64,000 bases of DNA from Candidatus Sulfopaludibacter sp. SbA3 (GTDB lineage Bacteria; Acidobacteriota; Terriglobia; Bryobacterales; Bryobacteraceae), in assembly GCA_945893365.1 (NCBI GenBank), contig CAMDED010000023.1, forward strand, positions 1 through 64,000, read 5' to 3'. The notes below the pieces were generated by a model. It was not told the origin of the DNA. It worked only from the letters and a program-made list of their open reading frames with translations, and searched no databases. Positions 44,174 through 53,325 of the stretch are shown in pieces. How positions within the stretch are numbered: the stretch's first letter is position 1; each line of letters starts with the position of its first letter. The position numbers and the translations under genes were made by a program.

Positions 44174-46033
44174 ATGTCGACTTCGGGAAAACTTCGCGTC
44201 GTGCTGCCGGACATCATGGAACTGGTGCGTCCGCGCCGCCGCCTGCTTGCATTCGGCCTCGTGCTGATGGTCGTCAACCGCGTCTCGGGCCTGGTGCTGC
44301 CCGCGTCAACCAAGTTCCTGATCGACGACGTACTGGGGAAACACCGGCTCGACATGCTCGCGCCGCTGGTTCTGGGCGTCGTCGCCGCCACCGCCACTCA
44401 GGGCGTGACGTCCTATGCCCTCACCCAGCTTCTGTCGAAATCGGGACAGCGGCTGATTGCCGAGCTGCGCCGCAAGGTCCAGCGCCATGTCGGGCGTCTT
44501 CCCGTGTCCTACTACGATGCGAACAAGAGCGGCACGCTGGTGGCGCGCATCATGACGGACGTCGAGGGCGTTCGAAATCTGATCGGCACCGGTCTGGTGG
44601 AGTTCGTCGGAGGCCTGATGACGGCGGTGATCGCGCTCGTCGTACTGGTGCGGATCAGTCCGCTGATGACGGGCCTCGCGCTCTCTTTCGTCATCGCGTT
44701 CAGTTTTGCGCTCAAGAAGGCGTTTACCACCATCCGCCCGATTTTTCGGGAGCGCGGAAAGATCAACGCCGACGTCTCCGGACGGCTCACGGAGTCGCTC
44801 GGCGGCGTGCGGGTGGTGAAGGGCTATCACGCCGAGGAGCGCGAGGAAGGGGTTTTCGCAAAGGGCGTCGAGCGCCTGTTGAACAACGTACTGCAATCGC
44901 TGACGGCGATTTCGTTCATGAGTTTCTCGGCGACGCTGCTGCTTGGCGTGGTGGGGGCGGTAGTCATGTACGTGGGCGCGCGGCAGATTGCGGCCGGCAG
45001 TCTGACGCTCGGCGGCTTTGTCACCTATACGGCGTTTCTCGCCTTCCTCGTGGCGCCCGTGTTTCAGATCGTCGGCATCGGCACGCAGCTTACCGACGCC
45101 ATCGCCGGAATGGAGCGGACGCGCGAAGTGATGAGTGAGCGCGAGGAGGATCAGGACCCGAGACGCACCGTTTCACTCGGTCAGATTCGGGGCGAGGTGA
45201 AGTTTGAGAACGTCAATTTCGCTTACGAGGCGAACAAGACCGTGCTCTCGGATTTCTCGTTCGAATCGAAGCCTGGAACCGTCACCGCGCTCGTGGGGTC
45301 GTCCGGTTCGGGAAAATCCACCACCATCGGGCTGATCGCGGCATTTCACGTGCCGTCGCAGGGCGTCGTGCGCGTGGATGGAGTGGACCTCTCGACAGTC
45401 CGGCTCGACTCCTACCGCACGCAGCTCGGCGTGGTGCTTCAGGAGACATTCCTATTCGATGGAACCATTCGAGAGAACGTGGCTTTCTCGCGCCCCGACG
45501 CCACGGAAGAGCAGATCATGGAGGCCTGCCGCATTGCGCGCGTGGACGAGTTCGCGGAAGGCTTCGAGAAGAAATACGACACCATCGTCGGCGAGAGGGG
45601 CGTGAAACTGTCCGGCGGACAGCGCCAGCGCGTCTCCATTGCACGAGCGATCCTGGCGAATCCAAGGATTCTGATTTTGGACGAGGCCACGTCGAGCCTC
45701 GACTCCGAATCCGAGGCCCTGATTCAGGAAGGTCTGGGGTATTTGATGAAGGGCCGGACGACGTTTGTGATCGCGCACCGGCTTTCAACGATTCGACGCG
45801 CCGACAACATCCTGGTGGTGGAGGCCGGGCGGATTGTGGAGCGCGGGACCCACGAATCGCTCTACGCGGCCGGGGGACGCTACTACGATCTGTATACGCG
45901 CCAGCATGGCCTCGAAGCGAATCTGTTTCTGGCGCCCGGAGAAGGCGGGGCGGAGGATCCGGAAGGCAAGGCTGGGAGTGAGGCTCGCAGCGCAAATGCG
46001 TTGAGCGAGGCCATGCGGCTCATCCGCGGTTGA
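44174..46033 (+). CDS. MsbA-like ABC exporter (half transporter)
   Basis: The 619-aa protein fuses a six-span membrane domain (about 20-320, with SYYDANKSGTLVARIMTDVE as coupling segment) with a nucleotide-binding domain. That domain has Walker A GSSGSGKST, Q-loop VVLQETFLFDGTIRENVAF, signature LSGGQRQRVSIARAI, Walker B ILILDEATSSLD and switch His in VIAHRLSTIRRAD. It should homodimerise and expel lipid A, lipids or drugs. It begins 15 bases after ybbP and is probably cotranscribed, which points to an envelope-lipid role for the three genes. The name msbA is not used because substrate evidence is absent. Confidence 0.92.
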   Translation: MSTSGKLRVVLPDIMELVRPRRRLLAFGLVLMVVNRVSGLVLPASTKFLIDDVLGKHRLDMLAPLVLGVVAATATQGVTSYALTQLLSKSGQRLIAELRRKVQRHVGRLPVSYYDANKSGTLVARIMTDVEGVRNLIGTGLVEFVGGLMTAVIALVVLVRISPLMTGLALSFVIAFSFALKKAFTTIRPIFRERGKINADVSGRLTESLGGVRVVKGYHAEEREEGVFAKGVERLLNNVLQSLTAISFMSFSATLLLGVVGAVVMYVGARQIAAGSLTLGGFVTYTAFLAFLVAPVFQIVGIGTQLTDAIAGMERTREVMSEREEDQDPRRTVSLGQIRGEVKFENVNFAYEANKTVLSDFSFESKPGTVTALVGSSGSGKSTTIGLIAAFHVPSQGVVRVDGVDLSTVRLDSYRTQLGVVLQETFLFDGTIRENVAFSRPDATEEQIMEACRIARVDEFAEGFEKKYDTIVGERGVKLSGGQRQRVSIARAILANPRILILDEATSSLDSESEALIQEGLGYLMKGRTTFVIAHRLSTIRRADNILVVEAGRIVERGTHESLYAAGGRYYDLYTRQHGLEANLFLAPGEGGAEDPEGKAGSEARSANALSEAMRLIRG

Positions 46034-46175
46034 GCGGCGGCGACTGGCGCCACAGTTATTTTCGCGTCCTCCGGACCTGTCGTGACAACTCCGTCACCGA
46101 TAGCTGTTACCCTTTCGGTGGCGGTGGCTTCGTCCGACCGAGTGCCTCCCGCTGCGTTGGATCAAGGAGCGAATC

Positions 46176-47096
46176 ATGAAGACGATGCAAGGACGGCGAC
46201 TGACGGCCGTCGGCTTTTTTGTTCTCGGAGTTGCCAGCGTCAATGCCGGCCCGTACACGTTGACGGACCTCGGAACGCTCGGCGGGACATCTAGCCAAGC
46301 TTATGGAGTCAACGACGCCGGGCAGATCGTGGGTCGTGCAACTACGACTGGCGGCGTCGACCACGCCTTTCTTTACTCCGGTGGAGCGATGTCGGACCTC
46401 GGCACGTTCGGCGGGACCGCTAGCGAAGCTCATGGAATCAACGACGCCGGGCAGGTTGTGGGTTGGGCGCGCACTACGGGCAACGCCGCCACACACGCCT
46501 TTCTTTACTCAGGCGGTTTGATGTTGGACCTCGGTACGTTCGGGGGCACTATTAGTGAGGCGTATGGCGTCAACAACGCCGGACAGGTTGTGGGTACTTC
46601 ACATACTACGGGCGACGCCCTCCAACTTGCCTTTCTGTACTCCGGCGGTGTGATGTCGGACCTCGGCACGCTCGGAGGAGCTAGTTCTGCGTTTGGAATT
46701 AACGACGCAGGACAGGTTGTGGGTGGTTCATTTACAGGGGCGAATCTCCACGCCTTTCTGTACTCCGGAGGTGTGATGTCGGACCTCGGCGCCTTCGGTG
46801 GCTCCCATAGCTTTGCGATTCGAATTAACGACGCCGGACAGGCTGTGGGTTATGCCTATACTACGGGCGACCTCGGCAACCACGCCTTTCTGTACTCCGG
46901 CGGTGTGATGTCGGATCTCGGCACGCTCGCTGGCCCCCTTAGCGTTGCGTACGGAATCAATAATGCGGGGTATATTGTTGGTGAGTCCAGTTCTTTTCAG
47001 GGGTTTCACGCCTTTCTGTATGACGGAAACACGATGACAGACCTGAACGCCTTCATCCCGCCCGGATCCGCGTTCTCTCAACTGACGTCCGCATGA
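46176..47096 (+). CDS. HAF-repeat extracellular protein, ended by an in-frame TGA
   Basis: The 306-aa product has a signal peptide (1-24) and about seven HAF repeats of 38-42 residues: DLGTLGG, AYGVNDAGQIVG, HAFLYSGG and so on. Such repeats form a beta-propeller-like extracellular protein. A good AAGGAG ribosome site precedes the ATG. The stop TGA at 47094-47096 is followed in the same frame by another repeat piece and a PEP-CTERM tail up to 47291, so the protein has lost its sorting signal by one nonsense codon. The repeats are also strong tandem DNA repeats, open to slippage. Confidence 0.8.
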   Translation: MKTMQGRRLTAVGFFVLGVASVNAGPYTLTDLGTLGGTSSQAYGVNDAGQIVGRATTTGGVDHAFLYSGGAMSDLGTFGGTASEAHGINDAGQVVGWARTTGNAATHAFLYSGGLMLDLGTFGGTISEAYGVNNAGQVVGTSHTTGDALQLAFLYSGGVMSDLGTLGGASSAFGINDAGQVVGGSFTGANLHAFLYSGGVMSDLGAFGGSHSFAIRINDAGQAVGYAYTTGDLGNHAFLYSGGVMSDLGTLAGPLSVAYGINNAGYIVGESSSFQGFHAFLYDGNTMTDLNAFIPPGSAFSQLTSA

Positions 47097-47291
47097 GCGA
47101 TAAATGACCTTGGACAGATCGTCGGCTACGGACCGACGGTATCTGGGGAAGAACACGCCTTTCTCTTGACCCCGAACGCAGTGCCGGAACCGGCCACGGT
47201 GCTGCTGTTCGCCTGCGGTCTGGCAGCACTGGCGGCGCGGCGCGCGCTAACCGGGAAATATGCTATTTCGCGATGCGCGAACGGACGTTGA
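47097..47291 (+). pseudogene. Detached last HAF repeat and PEP-CTERM sorting tail
   Basis: Directly in frame after the TGA the sequence reads AINDLGQIVGYGPT, EEHAFLLTPNAVPEPATVLL and FACGLAALAARRAL, ending at TGA 47289-47291. VPEP plus a hydrophobic span and a basic tail is the PEP-CTERM/exosortase signal of the upstream HAF protein. There is no ribosome site or good start for separate translation. It is the cut-off end of the gene unless the TGA is read through or is a sequencing error. Confidence 0.75.
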
Positions 47292-47318
47292 GGGCCACGC
47301 TCCTGGCCCGTGGCTTGA

Positions 47319-47864
47319 TCAGTTGTCAGCGTCAATGCGGACCGGAGCGAAAAAACTCAAAAGATTGTCGCCCTGCTTCAGAACCCGCGTGCGGCGAAGC
47401 TGTCCGTACTCGGCGTCGAGCGGATGATGCCTGTCGTGCTGCGCGATGGCTAGCGAGGGCGGCGCGTCGCCCAGGAGCTGCAGCGCGGCCTTATACTCAT
47501 CCGCGTCGTCGTAGGGCGGGTCGAGGAAGACGATATCGGCCGGATACTTTCCAAGACCGCTAAGCGAGGGCGCGGAAACGAGCTCGGAGCGGGAGCGGAG
47601 GCCGAGCGATTTCAGATTCTCGGCGATGATCCGCACCGCGGCCCTGTCTTTCTCCAGAAAGACCGCGCGCGCGGCGCCCCGGCTTAGCGCCTCTATTCCA
47701 ACCGCGCCGCTGCCCGCATAAGCGTCGACGAATACCGCGCCCTCGATGCGCGGAGCGAGCACGTTGAAGAGTGTCTCCCGCAACCGGTCCGTCGTCGGCC
47801 GGGTCGCAAGCCCAGGCAGCGTCTTCAAGAGCCGCGAACGAAACTCCCCGCCGATCACACGCAT
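47319..47864 (-). CDS. rsmD: 16S rRNA (guanine-966-N2)-methyltransferase
   Basis: The 181-aa Rossmann methyltransferase opens with MRVIGGEFRSRLL, as RsmD does, then TRPTTDRLRETLFNVL, the AdoMet motif FVDAYAGSGAVGIEALSRGA and the catalytic LDPPY (115-118). It methylates N2 of guanine 966 in 16S rRNA during 30S assembly. Length is normal and the gene stands alone, between the HAF gene and an Oar receptor. Confidence 0.93.
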   Translation of the reverse strand: MRVIGGEFRSRLLKTLPGLATRPTTDRLRETLFNVLAPRIEGAVFVDAYAGSGAVGIEALSRGAARAVFLEKDRAAVRIIAENLKSLGLRSRSELVSAPSLSGLGKYPADIVFLDPPYDDADEYKAALQLLGDAPPSLAIAQHDRHHPLDAEYGQLRRTRVLKQGDNLLSFFAPVRIDADN

Positions 47865-47899
47865 CCCCCTATTGTCGCCCGTCCGCGCGTCCGCCCCGC

Positions 47900-47929
47900 T
47901 TGCGCCCGATCGGCGAATTCTGGTATACC
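47900..47929 (+). promoter_or_regulatory. Possible promoter of Oar receptor 3
   Basis: TTGCGC (47900-47905), an 18-base spacer and TATACC (47924-47929) precede the gene start by 28 bases. A GGGAGG ribosome site lies between. The -10 resembles that of Oar receptor 1 (TATACT). The match is moderate and unproven. Confidence 0.35.
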
Positions 47930-47956
47930 TGACATCACTAGATCGGGAGGTCTTCC

Positions 47957-50900
47957 ATGCAGATTACCAGGATTGCGGCGCTCGTCACGCTGGTTTCTCT
48001 TCTAGCTTTTGCTCAAAGCGAGCGAGGCAACATTTCCGGACTCGTTTCCGACCCAACCGGCGGCGCCGTTGCGGGCGCGGAGCTCACCGTCGTCAATCGC
48101 GATACGAACGCCACGTCGAAATCCGTGACCACAGCGACTGGCGAATTCAACGTGCCCAATGTGCTGCCTGGCGTCTACCGGATTGAGATCGCTTCAGCCG
48201 GTTTCAAGCGCTTCATTCAACAGAACGTGGTTGTGTCGGCATCGACGACCGTACGCGTCGACGCGCAATTGCAGCTCGGGCAGGTCTCCGAGCAGATCGA
48301 AGTCTCAGCGGCCGCGTCGGTCATTCAGACCGAGAACGCCAAAGTATCCACGCAGGTTCAGAACAAGCTGGTGGACGAGCTTCCGCTCGTCGTGGCCGGG
48401 GCGATGCGCAGTCCGTTCAATCTGGTTTCCGTTGTGGCCGAGGCGCGCGGTTCGGGCACAAGCCTATCCCTGGGGGGCGGGCAGGCGGCATCCTGGGACG
48501 CTACTCTCGACGGCCACAGCGTCGGCACGAACCGCTCCGGCGATACGGCTGAGGCGGCTCTGAACACGCCCTCCGTCGAAGCGCTGACCGAGTTTACCGT
48601 CGATACGAACGGATTCAAGGCGGAATATGGACAGGCGGGCGGCGGCGTGATGACGTTCGCGTCGAAATCCGGAACGAACGACCTCCACGGCACGGTTTAC
48701 GACTTTCTGCGGAACGATGCCCTCGACGCCCGCGGTTTTTTCGCCAGCCGCCGTTCGGTCTACCGCCAGAACGATTACGGCTTTCTCGTTTCCGGCCCGG
48801 TCTGGATTCCGAAGATCTACAACGGACGGAACAAGACTTTCTTTGCCGTCTCCTATGAGGGTTTCCGCAATCGCGTGGGCGCGAACGACGCGATCCTCTC
48901 CGTGCCTACGCCCGAGATGTACAGCGGCGATTTTCGCAATTGGGTCGATCAGAACGGCCGGGCAATCGCCGTCTACGACCCGGGGTCGACCCGGCCGAAT
49001 CCGAGCGGCGGCTTCATCCGCGACGTGTTCCCGAACAACCAGATTCCCACGAACCGCTTCTCGAAGACCGCGAGCGCGATTGCCGGTTTCGGACAGAACG
49101 TGAAACCGAATCGGGGCTTCGCGCCGGGTACCAGCGGTTACGTCCGCAACAACTACATCGTTACCGGCGGCACGCTGGTCACGCCCACCGACAAATGGAG
49201 CGTCAAGGGCGATCAGATCTTCGGCAACAATCATCGATTGAGCATCCTCTACAACACGACGAGATTCCGTAACGAGCCGGGCGCGAACGGCCCTCCCGGC
49301 CTGCCTGGGCCGCTATGGAACGGACAGATTCAGGCATGGGATACGGAGGCCTATCGCCTCACGCACGATTGGACCATCTCCTCCCGCATGGTCAATCACA
49401 TTTCCTACGCCCGGAACACGTTTACGAAGAACAGCTATTCCGTGAACGTCGACAAGAACTGGAAAGACAAGGTCTGCATCAAGAACTCGGTGGATTGCAA
49501 TCAGAACTTTCCCTCGATCAATTTCACCGAGTATTCCTCTTGGGGCGCCGTGTCCTACAACGGAACGGACCAGCCGGGTTGGGGCCTGAAAGACGATTTG
49601 AGCTATATCCGCGGATCGCACACGTTGAAGTTCGGCTTCCAGCACCAGAACCAGAACGCCAACGGATTCGGCCAGCAGGATATCGCGGGACGGGCGGATT
49701 TCAGCTTCCTCAGCACCAGCGTCCCGGGCCAGACGGCTTTTCCAGCGAGCGGCGGAAGTTCCTTCGCTTCGTTCCTACTGGGGGATGCGTTCCTCGGCCG
49801 CACCGAGACGATTCGTTTCGTCACACAGAAATATCCTTACTTCGGATTCTACGCGCAGGACGACTGGCGCATCACGCGTAAGCTGATCCTGAATTTCGGC
49901 CTTCGCTACGATTTCACGTTGCCGCCCACTAACAAGAAAGACGAGTACTCCGACTTCAACCCCACTCGTCCGAATCCGGGCGCCAACAACTATCCGGGAG
50001 CGCTTTGGTTCGCCGGCTTCGGCCAGGGCCGCGAGAACACGCGCAGCCTCGTGCCGGGCTGGTATGCGGGCTTCGGGCCCCGCCTCGGTCTGGCGTATAC
50101 GCATAACGAGAAGACCACGCTCCGGGCCGCGTTCGGACGCTCTTTCTCCCGCGTGACCGCCGTTTCGGGCAGCGGCCATTTTGCCGGTTACATCGGTCAG
50201 TATGTGTTCCAGAACGTGTCGCAGGGCGTGCAACCGACATTCAAGCTCGATGACGGCCTGCCGGCGTATCAACTTCCGCCTTCGATCGACCCGGCATTCT
50301 CCAACGGCAACGACGTGGATTGGTGGCAGGGCCAGGAAATGACCCGGGCGCCGGAGAACCTGTTCTGGACGCTCTCAATTCAGAGGCAGATGGCGTCCAA
50401 CATGGTTGTGGAGGTTGGATACAACGCGAGCGTAGGCACGCATTTGCAGACCGGTCTGCTGAACTTCAATCAGACGCCGACGGCGGCCTTCAATCAGCTG
50501 GTGTCCCAGTACGGCGCCACGCAGGCGCTGAATTTGTTGCGCGCGGATATCAATTCGGCTACCGCGAGAAGCGCCGGGATCCCCATACCGTATCCGAATT
50601 TTACGACGCAGGCCGCGCGGACCGTCAACCAGGCGCTTCGGCCGTACCCGCAATATCAGAACATTTCCACTGCCGGTCAGAACGGAGACAAGAGCGGGCA
50701 TTCCTCCTATCACGCGTTCATTCTGAAGGCGGACCGCCGCTTTTCGAAAGGTCTAACGTTCCAGTGGAACTACGTGTTCTCCAAGCTGATGACGGATTCC
50801 GACACGTACTTCGCCAATGCCGGAGCGTCGATGGACCATTACAACCGTGGTTTGGAGAAATCGATCGGGCAGTTCGACCGCACGCACGCGCTGAAATTCG

Positions 50901-51436
50901 CCACGCTCTACAATCTGCCCTTCGGCAAGGGGCAAAAGTGGATGACAAGCGGTTTTCTGAACCAGGTTCTGGGCGGCTGGCGAATCTCGGCAATTCAGAG
51001 TTATACGAGCGGCGCGCCATTGGCGCTTATGCGCAACAATCCGCTGCCGATTTTTAATGGGTCGACCAGGCCGTTTGTCGATTCCTACGAAGGCTGGAGA
51101 GGACCGGTCGCGGGTGACAAGTTCGACCCCAACGTGGACCGTTTCCTGAAGGCTGCGAATCTGTTTCCCGCTCAGCCGAACTCCTTCGGCAACGTCACGC
51201 GGTATAACCCCAAACTGCGGTCGTTCTGGGGTCTAAGCGAAAACATCAGCCTGGCGAAAACATTCCGCATCACAGAGCGCTTCCACGCCGACCTGCGCGG
51301 TGAGGCCTTCAATATCCCGAACCGTACCATCTTCGGAACCGGAAGCGCAAACCTGAACGCCGGGAACTTCGGCCAGGTGACCAACCAGGCGAACGATGCC
51401 CGGCAGCTGCAGATGGGTCTGAAGATTTATTGGTAA
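47957..51436 (+). CDS. Oar-type TonB-dependent receptor 3
   Basis: The 1159-aa protein has a short signal peptide (to about 20, LLAFAQ), a carboxypeptidase-regulatory-like domain (GNISGLVSDPTGGAVAGAEL, to about 105), a plug domain (LSLGGGQAASWDATLDGHSV) and a barrel ending MGLKIYW. The terminal aromatic is Trp instead of the usual Phe, still acceptable as a beta signal. The ligand is unknown. A sulfatase convergent downstream might release sulfate from an imported sugar, but this link is only positional. Confidence 0.9.
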   Translation: MQITRIAALVTLVSLLAFAQSERGNISGLVSDPTGGAVAGAELTVVNRDTNATSKSVTTATGEFNVPNVLPGVYRIEIASAGFKRFIQQNVVVSASTTVRVDAQLQLGQVSEQIEVSAAASVIQTENAKVSTQVQNKLVDELPLVVAGAMRSPFNLVSVVAEARGSGTSLSLGGGQAASWDATLDGHSVGTNRSGDTAEAALNTPSVEALTEFTVDTNGFKAEYGQAGGGVMTFASKSGTNDLHGTVYDFLRNDALDARGFFASRRSVYRQNDYGFLVSGPVWIPKIYNGRNKTFFAVSYEGFRNRVGANDAILSVPTPEMYSGDFRNWVDQNGRAIAVYDPGSTRPNPSGGFIRDVFPNNQIPTNRFSKTASAIAGFGQNVKPNRGFAPGTSGYVRNNYIVTGGTLVTPTDKWSVKGDQIFGNNHRLSILYNTTRFRNEPGANGPPGLPGPLWNGQIQAWDTEAYRLTHDWTISSRMVNHISYARNTFTKNSYSVNVDKNWKDKVCIKNSVDCNQNFPSINFTEYSSWGAVSYNGTDQPGWGLKDDLSYIRGSHTLKFGFQHQNQNANGFGQQDIAGRADFSFLSTSVPGQTAFPASGGSSFASFLLGDAFLGRTETIRFVTQKYPYFGFYAQDDWRITRKLILNFGLRYDFTLPPTNKKDEYSDFNPTRPNPGANNYPGALWFAGFGQGRENTRSLVPGWYAGFGPRLGLAYTHNEKTTLRAAFGRSFSRVTAVSGSGHFAGYIGQYVFQNVSQGVQPTFKLDDGLPAYQLPPSIDPAFSNGNDVDWWQGQEMTRAPENLFWTLSIQRQMASNMVVEVGYNASVGTHLQTGLLNFNQTPTAAFNQLVSQYGATQALNLLRADINSATARSAGIPIPYPNFTTQAARTVNQALRPYPQYQNISTAGQNGDKSGHSSYHAFILKADRRFSKGLTFQWNYVFSKLMTDSDTYFANAGASMDHYNRGLEKSIGQFDRTHALKFATLYNLPFGKGQKWMTSGFLNQVLGGWRISAIQSYTSGAPLALMRNNPLPIFNGSTRPFVDSYEGWRGPVAGDKFDPNVDRFLKAANLFPAQPNSFGNVTRYNPKLRSFWGLSENISLAKTFRITERFHADLRGEAFNIPNRTIFGTGSANLNAGNFGQVTNQANDARQLQMGLKIYW

Positions 51437-51469
51437 CGTTCTCGGCCTGTCGCAAGTGGCGGCCGGTGG

Positions 51470-51497
51470 GGCAGGCGATCGCCTTTCGTCGCCTGCC
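51470..51497. terminator. Hairpin between Oar receptor 3 and the convergent sulfatase
   Basis: GGCAGGCGA (51470-51478) and TCGCCTGCC (51489-51497) form a perfect 9-bp stem with a ten-base loop, 34 bases after the receptor stop codon. A T-run is absent. The remaining bases up to the sulfatase end (51676) show no supported gene. Confidence 0.5.
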
Positions 51498-51676
51498 TTC
51501 CGCCGCGCATGTAGCAGGGCACAAACGACGATGGCCCGCTCCACCGCTACGACATTTCAATCGGCAAATTTGGAACGCCCTTCACCGCGAGCCTGCCCCC
51601 TCACTTGAAACCCCGCGTATGAACACGGATTTGAAACACGCCACCCCATTTCCGAGGCCGAGCTGCACGGCGTGGC

Positions 51677-53014
51677 CTATGAGGTCGCCGGTGGCATGGA
51701 GTCGAGCGCAGCCTGCAATTTACGCCGCGCCCGCTCCGCCTCCACGCTGCTCTCGCCTGGCTTGAGAGGACGCTGCTCAAGTACGTCGTTCGAAATATCG
51801 AAGAGCTTTCCGTCGCTGTAGAGCTTGAATCTCCGGTCGCGGGCGAATCGCTTCAGTTCGGTGTAGTCTTCTTTTCCGTGGCCGGGACGCGGATCGTAGT
51901 GCGAGAAGATCCACTCCTTTGGTTTACCTTTCCGGCCCTGAACCTGCGGAAGGAAACTCCGCCCGTCGCGGGGCACGCCGGCGGGATGCCCGATTCCAGC
52001 CGCTTCGAGAATCGTTGGAACGAAATCGGTCGAATCCACTAAATCGTCGAGAACCCTGCCGGCCGGACTCTTGCCCTTCCATTCCGCGATCAGCGGCACT
52101 CGCGTGCCTGCGTCGGTAGTCAGCCCTTTGCCTCCCTCGACAACGCGATCGCCCATTTGCGAACGCACGCCGCGGCCGGTTCCATTGTCGCTGTAAAACA
52201 GAATCAGAGTGTTCTCTCGAATTCCAAGGCTGTCGATCTTACGGAGCACGCGGCCGACCACTTCGTCCATGTATTCCACCATCTCGCCAAAGTGCTTCGG
52301 GTCGGGCTTGAGACGATCGCCCGTCGGCCATTCGGCGCTACGCGGAGTCGGCATGAAGGGCGCGTGGGTGAGAGCCATCGGGTAGTAGACGAAGAACGGC
52401 TTCTCCCGCCGCTTCTCCATGAAGTTGCCGATGAACTCGGCGAAAACATCGTCGCCGTACCGGTCGCGTTCGTCCTTACGGAGCTTCCCGTTTTCAAGCC
52501 ACGTTGCGTCTCCATAGCGCGAGCCCTTGTCTTCGGTGTGTCCGGAGTGCCAGAGACAATATTCATCGAACCCGCTGTCTTTCGGAACTTTGCCCTTGCC
52601 GCGCCACTCAGGCTCGAAGTCGGGCGGATTGTAGCTGTAGAGCTGCCATTTTCCCGCGATGCAGGTGCGGTATCCCGCCTCGCTCATCCAATGGCCGATG
52701 GTTCGCTCCTTGGGATCCATGACGCCGAAGGCGCGCCAATTGCGGAAGTTGTACTGCCCGGTCATCAGTTGCAGGCGGGTCGGCGTGCAAAGCGGCTGCG
52801 CATAGGCATGATTGAAGCGGACGCCGCGGCGGGCGAGCTCATCGAGATTCGGCGTCTTGTACGAGGTTCCGCCGTAACAGCCGAGGCACTCGTATCCCAA
52901 GTCGTCCGCCATGATCAGAACGATGTTCGGACGCGTTTCCGCCGCCTCTATGCGTTCGGCGGCGATGCCGAGGCCGCTCGAAAAGAGAAAGTTACGCCGG
53001 GTACATTTGTTCAT
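51677..53014 (-). CDS. Sulfatase, cysteine type, exported
   Basis: The 445-aa protein begins with a Tat-like CTRRNFLFSSGLGIAAE. The arylsulfatase fold is clear: RPNIVLIMADDLGYECLGCY (metal ligands Asp37, Asp38), and the catalytic CxPxR motif in PLCTPTR, with Cys76 to be converted to formylglycine. FYSDNGTGRG supplies the other metal ligands. KWQLYSY near residue 120 holds the expected Lys. It removes sulfate esters, from an unknown substrate. No maturase gene is near, so formylglycine-generating enzyme must be encoded elsewhere. Cofactor choice is inferred from motif type. Confidence 0.9.
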   Translation of the reverse strand: MNKCTRRNFLFSSGLGIAAERIEAAETRPNIVLIMADDLGYECLGCYGGTSYKTPNLDELARRGVRFNHAYAQPLCTPTRLQLMTGQYNFRNWRAFGVMDPKERTIGHWMSEAGYRTCIAGKWQLYSYNPPDFEPEWRGKGKVPKDSGFDEYCLWHSGHTEDKGSRYGDATWLENGKLRKDERDRYGDDVFAEFIGNFMEKRREKPFFVYYPMALTHAPFMPTPRSAEWPTGDRLKPDPKHFGEMVEYMDEVVGRVLRKIDSLGIRENTLILFYSDNGTGRGVRSQMGDRVVEGGKGLTTDAGTRVPLIAEWKGKSPAGRVLDDLVDSTDFVPTILEAAGIGHPAGVPRDGRSFLPQVQGRKGKPKEWIFSHYDPRPGHGKEDYTELKRFARDRRFKLYSDGKLFDISNDVLEQRPLKPGESSVEAERARRKLQAALDSMPPATS

Positions 53015-53082
53015 GGATTCACGGCGATTGTATCACCGCGGGCGTCCGCGGCGACGGACACGGGCTGGGATAGAATGAAGCA

Positions 53083-53325
53083 ATGACGGAAGACGAAAGG
53101 CCTCTCGACAGCTTCGAGGCCGGCATCGACCAGTTGGAGAAAGTCGTGAAGGAGCTTGAAGCCGGCGATTTGCCGATCGCGCGTTCACTCGAGTTGTTCG
53201 AGAAGGGAATGGCGCTCAGCGAAACCTGCCGCAGGCAACTGGAAGATGCGGAAACGCGAGTCGAACAGCTTATTCGCAAGGAAGGAAAGATACAGCCGGA
53301 GCCGTTCCGTATCGACCGCGCATGA
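53083..53325 (+). CDS. xseB: Exodeoxyribonuclease VII small subunit
   Basis: The 80-aa helical protein has the XseB signature SFEAGIDQLEKVVKELEAGD, LPIARSLELFEKGMALSETC and RRQLEDAETRVEQL. Several copies bind XseA to make the single-strand DNA exonuclease VII. xseA is not in the window. The gene overlaps ispA by ATGA, the common xseB-ispA order. Confidence 0.93.
   Translation: MTEDERPLDSFEAGIDQLEKVVKELEAGDLPIARSLELFEKGMALSETCRRQLEDAETRVEQLIRKEGKIQPEPFRIDRA

Noticed and set aside
43426-45138. A 570-codon frame across the end of ybbP and the exporter gene
   Set aside because: It spans two well-supported genes in another frame and has Arg/Gly-rich low-complexity translation.
46260-47050. Regular DNA repeats that might suggest a CRISPR array
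   Set aside because: Repeat units are about 120 bases, coding, and translate to HAF repeats; there are no constant repeats with variable spacers and no cas genes.
47094-47096. TGA as a selenocysteine codon
   Set aside because: The residue aligns with no catalytic site in HAF repeats, and no hairpin resembling a SECIS element follows; a nonsense mutation is simpler.
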